Source: Myxococcus sp. RHSTA-1-4
Lineage (GTDB): Bacteria > Myxococcota > Myxococcia > Myxococcales > Myxococcaceae
Length of the DNA stretch: 64,000 nucleotides
Assembly: GCF_020037125.1 (NCBI RefSeq)
Contig: NZ_JAIQDG010000030.1
Location: forward strand, 80,143-144,142
Direction: 5' to 3'
The stretch's first letter is position 1. Every line of letters begins with the position of its first letter. This document shows, one piece after another, positions 1 to 7,938 of this stretch. The notes under the pieces were generated by a model that worked only from the letters and a program-made list of their open reading frames with translations, was not told the origin of the DNA and did no database searches. The position numbers were made by a program, and so were the translations under genes.

Positions 1-595
1 AGGTCTGGTTCTTCACCGTCCCCTCCGCCGTGCCGAGCGCCTGGGCAATCTCCCGGTTGCTCAGTCCCCTGGCGATGAGGCGCAGCACCTCCACCTCGCG
101 GCGGGTGAGGCCCTCGGGCAGGTCCGCGTGGGGGAAGTCCCGGGGCAGCTCGGCCACGCCGCGGGCCACGCGCTCGGCGACTCCGGGCGGGAGCAGCGTC
201 TCACCGGCGGCCACACGCCGGATGGCATCGGCGAGCTCCTCCAGGGACACGTCCTTGAGGAGGAAGCCCTGCACGCCCGCGCGGAGCGCCTCGATGATGG
301 CGGCGTCCTCGTCGAAGGTGGTGAGCAGCACCACGCGCCGGCCCGGGTCGGTGCGGCGCAGCGCGTGGAGGGCCTCCAGCCCCGTCATCCGCGGCATGCG
401 CACGTCCATCAGCACCACGTCCGGGTCCAGCTCCGCCACCCGGCGCAGCGCCTCCTCGCCATCGGCCGCCTCACCCACCACCCGCAGGTCCGGGGTGAGG
501 TCCAGCAGGCTCCGCAGGCCCTGGCGCACCAGGGCGTGGTCATCCGCCAGGACGAGGCGAATCGGTCCCCGGTTCCCCGCGTCACCGGTGCTCAT
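1..595 (-). CDS. NarL/FixJ-type response regulator, 3' end cut by window edge
   Basis: The product is a DNA-binding response regulator. The receiver domain (residues about 12-125) has the acidic pair in LADDH and the phosphoacceptor Asp64 in VLMDVRMP, and the LLKD motif carries the conserved Lys. A LuxR-type HTH begins near residue 155 (LTRREVEVLRLIARGLSNREIA), and the gene leaves the window inside it. The ATG at 595 gives a normal N-terminus for the family. It lies 45 bp downstream of the sensor kinase gene on the same strand, so the two form a kinase-regulator operon. The target is unknown. The paired palindromes upstream of the kinase (1845-1917) are candidate binding sites for this regulator or for another one. 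Confidence 0.93.
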   Translation of the reverse strand, partial: MSTGDAGNRGPIRLVLADDHALVRQGLRSLLDLTPDLRVVGEAADGEEALRRVAELDPDVVLMDVRMPRMTGLEALHALRRTDPGRRVVLLTTFDEDAAIIEALRAGVQGFLLKDVSLEELADAIRRVAAGETLLPPGVAERVARGVAELPRDFPHADLPEGLTRREVEVLRLIARGLSNREIAQALGTAEGTVKNQT

Positions 596-640
596 GTTCC
601 TGCCTCCACGGCGCGGGCAGCCCCGCGTCCAGCGTCTTCC

Positions 641-1810
641 CTACCCCGCCGCGCATGGCCCCGCCCCCACGGTCGCCGGCAGCCACGCCTCCAGCTCCAT
701 CCCCTGCCCGGCCGCCGCGCGCCACTCCACGCGCCCTCCCAGGCGGGAAAACCGCTCGCGCATGCCGGTGAGGCCCGCGCCAGGTGTGAGCAGCCCCGCC
801 CCGCGCCCATCATCCCGCGTGTGGACGCGCACCCCGCCATCACCGGTGGGCTCGATGCGGATCCACAGGTTCCGCGCCTGCGCATGGCGCAGCGTATTGG
901 TGAGGACCTCCTGCACGCAGCGGAACAGCGAGTGCGCCGCCTCGGAGGACTCCAGGGCGAACGACTCGGGCACCTCCAGGTGGACGGCGAGCCCCGGGGC
1001 CCCCTCCGCCAGCTTGCGCAGCGAGGGCAGCAGCGGTGGCGGCGTATCTCTCAGGGCGGAGACCGTACTCCGCACCTCGGCCAGCAGCGTACGGGCGGCC
1101 TCACGCGCGCGGCGCAGGTGCTCGGCGGAGGCCGTGTCCCGGGCCGTGTGCGCGGCGGCCTCCAGGTTCAGTGAGAGCGCGGTGAGGTGGTGGCCCACCG
1201 AGTCATGCAGCTCGCGAGCGATGCGCAGCCGCTCACCCTCGCGCTCCCGAGTGGCGAGCAGCACCTGGGTGGCCTGGAGCTCCGCGTGCAGCCGGGCCAG
1301 CTCGCGGCGGGCCTCGGCCTCGCGCACCATCACCATCGCCGTGCCGAGCGTGAAGCCCTGGAAGCCGGCGTAGATGAGCGTCTGCACCCAGGCCCGGCCG
1401 AACGGATGGATGACCGAGAACACCACCATCGTCCCCACCACCTGTGCGCCCACCCACGCCAGGGCCCGCCGCTGGGACATCCCCTCGGGCGCCTGCCCGG
1501 CGGTGATGGCCAACAACGCGCCGTCCAGGCCGCTATCGCCGGTGGCGACGCAGACGAGCGCCGCCGCCGATTGCAGCGCCAGCAACAACACCTCGCAGTG
1601 GCCTTCCCCTTGTGCGTTGCGCCAGAAGGCCACGCCGAAGGTGAGGAACGCGGACATCCACACGACTGTGCCCGGAGCCGTCCAGCGCGCGGGCTCGTCC
1701 ATGAGGTCCACGACGTGCGGGATGCCGACCACGGCCCAGGTCAGCATCCCGGCCGTGACCAGCAGGCGATGGGTGGTGGTGGACTTCGCCGAGACGGACA
1801 CCGGGCTCAT
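641..1810 (-). CDS. NarL-family sensor histidine kinase (HisKA_3 type)
   Basis: This 389-aa membrane sensor kinase has an N-terminal block of hydrophobic segments (about residues 15-160) without a large extracytoplasmic domain. A short coiled coil (about 163-195) follows. The HisKA_3 dimerisation domain carries the phosphoacceptor His202 in RELHDSVGHHL. The C-terminal HATPase region shows the N box (VLTNTLRHAQA) and the G boxes (DDGRGAG, GLTGMRERF). This architecture is typical of NarX/DesK-like kinases that sense through or near the membrane. It is first in an operon with the response regulator ending the window. The ATG at 1810 is 36 bp from the nearer of two palindromic repeats. The signal is not predictable from sequence. 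Confidence 0.93.
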   Translation of the reverse strand: MSPVSVSAKSTTTHRLLVTAGMLTWAVVGIPHVVDLMDEPARWTAPGTVVWMSAFLTFGVAFWRNAQGEGHCEVLLLALQSAAALVCVATGDSGLDGALLAITAGQAPEGMSQRRALAWVGAQVVGTMVVFSVIHPFGRAWVQTLIYAGFQGFTLGTAMVMVREAEARRELARLHAELQATQVLLATREREGERLRIARELHDSVGHHLTALSLNLEAAAHTARDTASAEHLRRAREAARTLLAEVRSTVSALRDTPPPLLPSLRKLAEGAPGLAVHLEVPESFALESSEAAHSLFRCVQEVLTNTLRHAQARNLWIRIEPTGDGGVRVHTRDDGRGAGLLTPGAGLTGMRERFSRLGGRVEWRAAAGQGMELEAWLPATVGAGPCAAG

Positions 1811-1844
1811 GAGAAGACAGCTTATGAGCCCCGCCCGAGGTGGA

Positions 1845-1866
1845 CCATGTGCCGGAAGTCACATGC
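1845..1866. promoter_or_regulatory. Operator-like palindrome, copy 1
   Basis: A 22-bp sequence with arms CATGTG (1846-1851) and CACATG (1860-1865) around an 8-bp core is repeated exactly 51 bp away. It lies between the divergent sensor kinase and DUF2306 genes, 36 bp upstream of the kinase start. Its position and dyad symmetry suggest a regulator binding site. Confidence 0.6.
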
Positions 1867-1895
1867 CGCCGCCCGCCAGCCCGGTCCGGGCCGGG

Positions 1896-1917
1896 CCATG
1901 TGCCGGAAGTCACATGC
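1896..1917. promoter_or_regulatory. Operator-like palindrome, copy 2
   Basis: This is an exact second copy of the 22-bp site at 1845-1866, with arms at 1897-1902 and 1911-1916. The 51-bp centre-to-centre spacing is close to five helical turns, so both copies would face the same side of DNA. A weaker copy in reverse orientation lies at 1922-1941, where GACTTCC and GCA-ATG are kept. Confidence 0.6.
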
Positions 1918-1999
1918 GGCCGGTATGACTTCCCGCAGATGTGGGCCCTCGCGCCGCTCCGTACCGTACGCCTCGACTCGCAGCACGTCGGAGGCGCGT

Positions 2000-2716
2000 A
2001 TGTCTTTCCATCTGTTGGCCCGCTGGCTCCACATCGTCTCGGGAATCGTCGCGTTCATCACCCTCTGGTTGCCCCTGGTGGCGCGCAAGGGCGGCACGCT
2101 GCACCGGCGCATCGGCTGGGTCTACGTGGGCGCCATGATTGCCGCGGCGCTCTCCGCGCTGGTCATCTCCGGCTGGCGCTTCATCCGGGCTCCGGCGGAG
2201 CAGCCCCTGGCCCTCTTCTTCACCTACCTGGGAGTGATGAGCGCGGCCTCCGCGTCCATGGGCGTGCGCGTGCTGCGCGCGAAGACACGCACGGGAGCTC
2301 ACCGGAACCCGGTGGACCTGGGGCTGTCCGCGCTGGTGTTGCTGATGGGGCTCTTCACCGGAGCCTGGGGCCTGGCCATGCACGCGCCGTTGCTGTGGGG
2401 CTTCGCGCCGGTGGGCATCCTCACCGGAGCCAGTGGGCTCATGTACTGGCTGCGCGCGCCGCGCGAGCGCATGCACTGGTGGTTCGAGCACATGGGCGCG
2501 ATGGTGGGCTCGGGCATCGCCACCCTCACCGCGTTCCTGGTGGTGAACGCGAGGCACTTCGGCATCAACGGTATGCAGCTCGCCCTCTTCCTGGGGCCCA
2601 CGGTGGTGGGCGTCATGGGGCTGAAGCTGTGGGCGCGCTACTACCGCCGGCGCTTCGACGCGAAGCCGCGGCCCGAGGGTGCGCGGAGTGCCGCGCCCTC
2701 CGCGCTCACACCTTGA
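2000..2716 (+). CDS. DUF2306-type integral membrane protein
   Basis: This 238-aa protein is made of about seven hydrophobic helices and starts SFHLLARWLHIVSGIVAF. The pattern WLHIVSG, an early HRRIGWVYV motif and a later MHWWFEHMGAMVG motif resemble small DUF2306 membrane proteins, whose function is unknown. The conserved His residues in the helices (WLHIVSG, HRRIG, EHMGAM) could bind a metal or haem, but this is inference. The ATG at 2000 is preferred because the first transmembrane helix starts right after it, and the longer in-frame upstream extension reads through the regulatory spacer. It is divergent from the NarL-type system and may be its target. Confidence 0.75.
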   Translation: MSFHLLARWLHIVSGIVAFITLWLPLVARKGGTLHRRIGWVYVGAMIAAALSALVISGWRFIRAPAEQPLALFFTYLGVMSAASASMGVRVLRAKTRTGAHRNPVDLGLSALVLLMGLFTGAWGLAMHAPLLWGFAPVGILTGASGLMYWLRAPRERMHWWFEHMGAMVGSGIATLTAFLVVNARHFGINGMQLALFLGPTVVGVMGLKLWARYYRRRFDAKPRPEGARSAAPSALTP

Positions 2717-3071
2717 GGCGGATGGCGGCCGGGACGATGACTTGCCAGCACGGGAGCCGTGAATACGCGCTCGGCATTCGGTCCTTGGCTGGGAGGAGAC
2801 AGGAAGCAGGAACTGGAAACAGCCTCCGAGTCTCCTCCGCGGTAGATACGCACGTCAGCGCAATCCCGACCGCTCCCGCCATTGTCGAACCAGAAGCCAA
2901 AGCCCAGTTGCTCAATGACCGCCCCCCCCCGAAGGGCGACTGCCGGAACCTCCCGAGCAGCGCCACGCCCGGTGCGGGAACCACTTGACTCCAAATCTCG
3001 ATTTATGAGAATTGCTCATATTGCATGATTTGCTAATGTAGCTGTTTTCAATAACGCGACGAGGAGCTGTA
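2717..3071. other. Intergenic region, no supported gene; AT-rich promoter end
   Basis: No credible gene was found in this 355-bp spacer. It holds a run of nine C (2922-2930) in what may be a decayed reading frame. The last 80 bp become AT-rich and include the inverted repeat ATGAG-N5-CTCAT at 3005-3019. A weak promoter-like pair, TTGCTC (3012) and TAATGT (3034) with 16-bp spacing, lies just upstream of the lipoprotein gene. Confidence 0.4.
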
Positions 3072-4301
3072 ATGCGTTTCACCTCCAGGAAGATGGCTTC
3101 CGGTGTTCTGCTGGCCGTACTGACGGGTCTGACCGCCTGCGGAGATGAGGCCTACACCGAGGACCCGGCTGCCGAGATGGCCGCGTCCCCGGAGACACTG
3201 CGGGCCGAGAAAGAGGCCATTCAGCGCGAGGCCAGCCAGACGCTGACCCGGGCGCTGGCGCTCTCGCTGCGAGACCCCTCCAGCCGGGGCCTGGTGCGCG
3301 CGGCCATGGCCCAGTCCCTGGTGAAGGAGGACAAGGTCCACTTCAACTCCTATGTCCGTGGCCCTGGCCGCGCCCTGCTGCAGGCCATGTCCCGGCAGAG
3401 CGGACTGAGCGTGGACCAGCTCGAGGGCCTGCTGGGCCAGGCCGGCTCGCTGGAGCTCTATCTCCCCGTCCAGGAGCACCGTGCCGCCTGGCTGGGCGAT
3501 GAGAAGCTTCTCGTGGCCACCCAGCTGATCGACCATGAGCAGCCCGTCGGCTTCGACCTGAACGGCGACTCCGTGCCGCTCTCCGCGGATGCGCCCCCCG
3601 CGGTTCCGACCCTCGCCCTGGTGCCCTCCGAGGACTTCGATGCCGAGGGCACGCCAAGCAAGCGCGGTCTCGCGCTCGGGCGCGGCGGCCAACTGCTCCA
3701 GGCCATGGGCGGCGTCACCGCCACCGCCACCACCGCCTGGACGGGGGCGTACGTGAACTCCGTCTCCATCCCCGGTACCAGTGACTACGAGGCGTGGATT
3801 CGCGGCGCCCCCGAGTTCGAGATGTACCTGGAGCGCGTCGGGAGCACCCGTCAGAAGCTCCGCTGCGCCGCGGCCGGCTCCATCGCGCCCTTCTCCTGGA
3901 ACATGGATGGCACGAGCTGGACCACTCCGTTCCTCATCGCCTGGGTCAGTGAGACGCCTTCGCTCGAGGGCCTGGGCATGTACTTCTACGAGGACGATGA
4001 GACCGAGTGCGTGGTCAAGGACGACAAGGACTACCTCAAGCTCACCATGGACTTGCTGAAGAACTCGCTCAGCGTCTACATGGCGTACCAGCAGAAGCAG
4101 TGGGACCAGGCGGTCATCAGCTTCATCCACGCCACCGTCGCGCTCTGGTCCATCGTTGCCGGTAATGACGAGTACGTCGGAACCGTGACGAGCTACAACG
4201 GCATGCAGATCGACAGCACGGAGCGTGTCTTCACCATCAAGAACGAGGCCCAGCAGGATAAGGGCACCGTCAAGATTCAGTGGCGGACGCTCTACTACTG
4301 A
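3072..4301 (+). CDS. Large exported lipoprotein, possibly DUF3103-like
   Basis: This 409-aa protein has a lipoprotein signal peptide ending in the lipobox LTAC (Cys24), so it should be anchored in a membrane, probably the outer one. An N-terminal helical part (about 40-130, with SLRDPSSRGLVRAAMAQS) is followed by a predicted beta-rich part with DYEAWIRGAPEFEMYLERVG and acidic patches (YEDDETECVVKDDKD). The overall pattern is reminiscent of DUF3103 proteins of unknown function, but I cannot confirm this. It ends 88 bp from a convergent gene, with a strong hairpin between them. A GGAG-type ribosome binding site (gaggagctgt) precedes the ATG. An AT-rich region lies upstream. Confidence 0.7.
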   Translation: MRFTSRKMASGVLLAVLTGLTACGDEAYTEDPAAEMAASPETLRAEKEAIQREASQTLTRALALSLRDPSSRGLVRAAMAQSLVKEDKVHFNSYVRGPGRALLQAMSRQSGLSVDQLEGLLGQAGSLELYLPVQEHRAAWLGDEKLLVATQLIDHEQPVGFDLNGDSVPLSADAPPAVPTLALVPSEDFDAEGTPSKRGLALGRGGQLLQAMGGVTATATTAWTGAYVNSVSIPGTSDYEAWIRGAPEFEMYLERVGSTRQKLRCAAAGSIAPFSWNMDGTSWTTPFLIAWVSETPSLEGLGMYFYEDDETECVVKDDKDYLKLTMDLLKNSLSVYMAYQQKQWDQAVISFIHATVALWSIVAGNDEYVGTVTSYNGMQIDSTERVFTIKNEAQQDKGTVKIQWRTLYY

Positions 4302-4357
4302 ACCGCCTCGACGAATCCCCCTGAACACCGGAGCGGTTGTTCCAATGAAGGGGGGTT

Positions 4358-4386
4358 GGGGCAGCAGTCATTCAGATTGCTGCCCC
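4358..4386. terminator. Bidirectional terminator hairpin
   Basis: A perfect 9-bp GC-rich stem GGGGCAGCA / TGCTGCCCC (4358-4366 with 4378-4386) with an 11-nt loop lies between the convergent genes ending at 4301 and 4390. It has no U tract, which is common in high-GC genomes. Confidence 0.6.
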
Positions 4387-4389
4387 TCC

Positions 4390-5214
4390 CTACGGAGTGT
4401 CCTGGGCGGAGCCGCCGGAGGGAGCCCCGCTGCTGGCGCTCTCGTGGACGAAGGCATCGAAGTTGGAGTCGTAGGCCTTCGCGATGCGAAGCCTGTGCTT
4501 CTTGACGAGCTCCTCGTTGGCCTGGCGCGTGGCCCTCGCGGCCTCGGACAGGGGCTCACCGGACGAGGGCTTCTCGAACGTTCCGAGCCAGGCCTTGTAC
4601 TGGGACTCCTTCATCTCGAGCGCGGAGCGCTGCTCGGCGGAGAGCGAGCCGTCCTTCATCCTGGCCTGGAGCTCCGTGAGCGCCTTCTCCACGGCCTGCT
4701 GCTCGGCGGCGCGAAACCGCTCCTTCTCCGCCCTCAAGCCCTTCTCGTGCAGTTCGTAGATGTGGGCGGTGAGGCTGAGGAACTCGCGGGGGGACATGCG
4801 GTGCCGCCGCAGGTGCTCGATATAGGCCGCACGGGCCCTCGCGGCGAGGTCGAGCAAGGATTCGTCCGCCTCCCGCGTGGCGGTAAGGCTCGGCGCGCCC
4901 TTCCCCTTCGCGCGCTCCTCCTGGAGCTCCAAGGTTCTCATGGCGAGCGCCTCGACCAGGGGCCGGGACGACTCCCGGATGGTGAGGTAGTCATCCAGAC
5001 GGGCCTCCGAGAGCGCAAGGACCTCCCCGTCCCTGGGGAGAGTGAAGGGGTGGCGCGCATCGAGCTGTGTCAGGGCCTGCTGCTGGAGCGCCTCTCGCCG
5101 CGAGGCCTCCCGGGCGACTCCGCGCGCATCGGGCCCCCAGAGACCGGCGAGGCCTCCCACCACCAGTGACAGAACGCCGAGGCCCATGAGTACGCGGGTG
5201 AGACGCTTCTTCAT
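4390..5214 (-). CDS. Membrane-anchored charged helical protein, function unknown
   Basis: I do not recognise this 274-aa protein. A single N-terminal hydrophobic segment (LMGLGVLSLVVGGLAGLWG, about 7-25) would act as a signal anchor. The rest is highly charged and mostly alpha-helical (for example ELHEKGLRAEKERFRAAEQQ), ending in a short Ser/Gly-rich tail. Such a layout, a membrane tether followed by a long helical periplasmic domain, is superficially like lipase chaperones, but I see no family signature. The ATG at 5214 is chosen for its strong ribosome binding site (ggaggggcagcac). It lies 109 bp downstream of the sensor kinase gene on the same strand and may be transcribed with it. Confidence 0.7.
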   Translation of the reverse strand: MKKRLTRVLMGLGVLSLVVGGLAGLWGPDARGVAREASRREALQQQALTQLDARHPFTLPRDGEVLALSEARLDDYLTIRESSRPLVEALAMRTLELQEERAKGKGAPSLTATREADESLLDLAARARAAYIEHLRRHRMSPREFLSLTAHIYELHEKGLRAEKERFRAAEQQAVEKALTELQARMKDGSLSAEQRSALEMKESQYKAWLGTFEKPSSGEPLSEAARATRQANEELVKKHRLRIAKAYDSNFDAFVHESASSGAPSGGSAQDTP

Positions 5215-5323
5215 GTGCTGCCCCTCCACCTGCCGGCCATCGAGCCCCTGCGCGAGGTACTCTGACAGGAAACTCGCGCCATGGCGGCGCGATCCTCGAG
5301 CTGCTCCGTCCGGCTCTCCCGCT

Positions 5324-6685
5324 TCAGCTCCCCGCGCGGAGGAACCGGAGGGACACGCGCGTGCCCCCGCCGGGGGCATCTTCAATGGACAGGCGCGCGC
5401 CCTCCGCTTGCGCCAGGGCCTGCACCACGGAGAGCCCCAGCCCGCTTCCGGCCTGCGCCGTCTTCTGGGCGGCGCTTCCGCGGAAGAAGCGCTCGGTCAC
5501 CTTGTCGCGCTCGTCCGGCGCGATGCCCAGCCCCGTGTCGCTGACCTCCAGCACCGCCTCCTCGCCCTCCGCGCGTGCGTCGAAGCGGACGCGGCCCCCG
5601 CGCGGCGTGTAGCGCAGGGCGTTGTCCATCAGCGCGTCCAGCATCTCGCGCAGGCGGCCCCGGTCGGCGTGCAGCTCGAGCCCCTCCTCCGCCTCGCTCC
5701 GCAGCAGCAGGCCCGCCTCCTCCGCGCGGGCCCGGAACAGATGCAGCACTTCGTTCGCCAGCTCCGCCGCCACAATCCGCTCGCGGCGCGCTTCGCCCTT
5801 CGCCGCGTCCGCCCGGTTCAGCGCGAGCAGCCCCTGCGCCAGGCTCGCCGACTCGCGCGCCGCGTGGGCGATTTCGGTGAGCGCCGCGCGGTACTCCTCG
5901 GGAGAACGCTCGCGCCGCAGCGTCACCTCCGCCTGCGAGAGGATGCTGGCCAGCGGCGTGCGCAGGGCGTGGCTGGCGCGGCCGACGAACGCGCGCTGTC
6001 CCTCGAAGGCCTGCTCCAGGCGGCCCAGCACTCCGTTGAACGCGGCCGCCAGCCGGCGCAGCTCGGGGTCCAGCCCCTGCGTCTGGAGCCGCGTGCTCAG
6101 CGAGCGCTCCTCGATTCCGGAGACCTCGCGCGAGAGTCTTCGCAGCGGCGACAGGAACATCTGCGCCAACGCCGCGGCGCCCAGCCCGCCCAGCACCGCG
6201 GCCAACGCGAGCGCGACGAGGAGCCCCACCCGGAAGCGCTCGGCCACCCGCGCGAAGGTGGAGAGCGGGGCGGCCACCCGGAGGACGAGCCGCTCTCCCC
6301 GGCCGTGATGCGGCTCGAAGGTCCGCGACAGCACGCGCAGCATCGCGCCGCCCGGAGCCTCAATCGTCTGGAACGGGGCGCCGGTGCCGCCGAGGCCCGC
6401 CAGCCCGGGCATCGTGAATCGCGAGGACGCGAGCACCCGCCCATCGAGGGTCTCGATGCGCCAGGGCCAGCCCTGCGCGAGCGCCTCGACTTCGTCCTCG
6501 ACCGAGATTTCTCCGTGGTGCCACTCCACCTCGGAGGAGAGGACGTCCGCGCGGTGCGCCAGCTCCGCATCCAGCACCTCCTGCGACCAGGTAGTGAGCG
6601 CCCGTGAGAGGTACAGCCCGAGCCCTCCCAGCAGCAGGGCCGTCAGGCCCAGCACCAGCACGATGAGTCGCGCGCGCAGGCTCAT
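5324..6685 (-). CDS. Sensor histidine kinase, QseC/EnvZ-like
   Basis: This 453-aa inner-membrane kinase has TM1 at about residues 7-29, a periplasmic domain of about 120 residues, TM2 at about 152-177, and a HAMP linker. The HisKA domain carries the phosphoacceptor His239 in ASHALRTPL (the usual HELRTP Glu is Ala). The ATPase domain has the N box LMDNALRYTP and the G boxes DTGLGIAP and GSGLGLSVV. Its start overlaps the stop of the response regulator gene by 4 bp (ATGA), so translation is coupled. It is last in a four-gene operon with the haem proteins upstream. That context suggests the pair senses a signal linked to the cytochrome b561-SHP/DHC proteins. Confidence 0.94.
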   Translation of the reverse strand: MSLRARLIVLVLGLTALLLGGLGLYLSRALTTWSQEVLDAELAHRADVLSSEVEWHHGEISVEDEVEALAQGWPWRIETLDGRVLASSRFTMPGLAGLGGTGAPFQTIEAPGGAMLRVLSRTFEPHHGRGERLVLRVAAPLSTFARVAERFRVGLLVALALAAVLGGLGAAALAQMFLSPLRRLSREVSGIEERSLSTRLQTQGLDPELRRLAAAFNGVLGRLEQAFEGQRAFVGRASHALRTPLASILSQAEVTLRRERSPEEYRAALTEIAHAARESASLAQGLLALNRADAAKGEARRERIVAAELANEVLHLFRARAEEAGLLLRSEAEEGLELHADRGRLREMLDALMDNALRYTPRGGRVRFDARAEGEEAVLEVSDTGLGIAPDERDKVTERFFRGSAAQKTAQAGSGLGLSVVQALAQAEGARLSIEDAPGGGTRVSLRFLRAGS

Positions 6686-7380
6686 GCGCTGCCCTCGTCC
6701 TCCGCCGGAGGGTCGAAGCGGTAGCCCGCGCCGCGGAGCGTGCGAATCATCTCCGAGCCCGGCAGGCCCGCCGCCTCCAGCTTCTTGCGCAGGCGCGCCA
6801 CGAAGACGTCAATCACGTTGCTGTCGCGCTCGGCGTCCTCGTTGTACAGCCGCTCGGCGAGCTGGGTGCGGGACCAGGTGGCGCCCGGCTTCAACGCGAA
6901 GAGCTCCAGCACCGCGAACTCGCGCGCGGTCAGCTCCAGCGGCTTGCCCGCGACGCTGGCGGAGCGCGCGGCGAGGTCCAGCTCCAGCTTGCCGACTCGA
7001 AGCACGTTGGAGGGCTGGCCATAGCCGCGCCGCAGCAGGGCGCGCACCCGCGCCAGCAGCTCGGCGAAGGCGAACGGCTTGACGAGGTAGTCGTCCGCGC
7101 CGGCGTCCAGCCCATCGACGCGGTCGTGCACCTCGCCCAGCGCGGTGAGCAACAGCACCGGGGTCCGCTTCCCTCGCCGCCGGAGCGTTCTCAGCACGGT
7201 GAGTCCGTCCATGGAGGGCAGCATCCGGTCCAGGATGAGTCCGTCGAATGTTATCTCCGACGCGAGGTGGAGCGCCTCCTCGCCGTCGTGGACCACGTCG
7301 ACGGTGAAGCCCTCTTCGGTGAGGCCCTGCGCGATGCTACGCGCCAGGGCCACGGTGTCTTCAGCGAGCAGGAGTCGCAT
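6682..7380 (-). CDS. OmpR/PhoB-family response regulator
   Basis: This 232-aa regulator has an N-terminal receiver with acidic residues E7/D8, the phosphoacceptor Asp51 in LILDRMLP, the Thr of LLLTALGE and the Lys of YLVKPFAF. A C-terminal winged helix has the family signature DSNVIDVFVARLRKKL and ends RTLRGAGYRFDPP. The ATG at 7380 gives the standard family N-terminus (MRLLLAED); the open frame continues upstream but would add a non-family extension. The gene overlaps the diheme cytochrome gene upstream by 20 bp and the kinase downstream by 4 bp, so all belong to one transcript. Similar QseB-like regulators occur beside SHP-type haem operons in other proteobacteria, as far as I recall. Confidence 0.95.
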   Translation of the reverse strand: MRLLLAEDTVALARSIAQGLTEEGFTVDVVHDGEEALHLASEITFDGLILDRMLPSMDGLTVLRTLRRRGKRTPVLLLTALGEVHDRVDGLDAGADDYLVKPFAFAELLARVRALLRRGYGQPSNVLRVGKLELDLAARSASVAGKPLELTAREFAVLELFALKPGATWSRTQLAERLYNEDAERDSNVIDVFVARLRKKLEAAGLPGSEMIRTLRGAGYRFDPPAEDEGSA

Positions 7381-7924
7381 CTCTTGGGATTTGTACCCGG
7401 TCCTCGTTGAAGTCACCTTGATTTGCATTCAGATGGCAGGCGGTGCAATTCGCCTTGCTGCCCACCGCCTCGCGCTTCCAGACTCGTGGGTTCACCTCGT
7501 CGTGCTTGTGCCGCCACCAGGTGAGCTCGGTGATTCGCAGGGGCGGAGGCGCCTCGGTGCGGCGCGGCGTGGCCGCCCACGCCGACAGGAAGGTGCTCAG
7601 CTCCCGGGCCGTGGGCGCGTCCAGCTCCGCGTTCTGGCCGAAGTGGTCATCCAGGTTCGACAGCAGCGCCTGCCAGGACGCCGCCGGCAAGAGGCTCGGC
7701 GGATAGGCCAGGTGGCAGCTCCCGCACTCCGCCTCATAGGTCTTCCACTCCGGCGCGGCGCGAGCGGCCGCCGTCGACGAGGCCAGGCCGCGTGGTTTCC
7801 CCTCCCGTCCGCCGTGGCCGTGCTCTCCACGCTCGTGCTCGTCGTCATCGTCCGCGTGCGAGGCGAACGAGGCCAGGGCCACGGTGGCCGCGAGAGCCAC
7901 CCCTCCATACGTCTTGAGTTTCAT
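7361..7924 (-). CDS. Diheme cytochrome c (DHC family)
   Basis: This 187-aa periplasmic electron carrier has a signal peptide (about 1-23, ending SHA) followed by an Asp/His-rich linker (DDDDEHERGEHGHGG). It has two covalent haem sites, CGSCH (Cys67, Cys70, His71) and CTACH (Cys160, Cys163, His164). Size and spacing fit the DHC family, which passes electrons to Sphaeroides haem protein (SHP). It lies 14 bp after the cytochrome b561-SHP gene and overlaps the response regulator gene. In the model from Rhodobacter, electrons flow from quinol through cytochrome b561 and DHC to SHP; here two of these partners are fused. The ATG at 7924 starts right at the signal peptide. Confidence 0.9.
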   Translation of the reverse strand: MKLKTYGGVALAATVALASFASHADDDDEHERGEHGHGGREGKPRGLASSTAAARAAPEWKTYEAECGSCHLAYPPSLLPAASWQALLSNLDDHFGQNAELDAPTARELSTFLSAWAATPRRTEAPPPLRITELTWWRHKHDEVNPRVWKREAVGSKANCTACHLNANQGDFNEDRVQIPRDATPAR

Positions 7925-7938
7925 GGTGTGCGTCTCCA

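Noticed and set aside
2641..2994. Minus-strand frames of 92 and 117 codons in the spacer before the lipoprotein gene
   Set aside because: The two frames overlap out of phase, one runs into the DUF2306 gene, and neither shows a motif or ribosome binding site.
4390..5214. Lipase chaperone (LifO) identity
   Set aside because: The anchor-plus-helices layout is similar, but no lipase gene or family motif was seen, so it is left as unknown.
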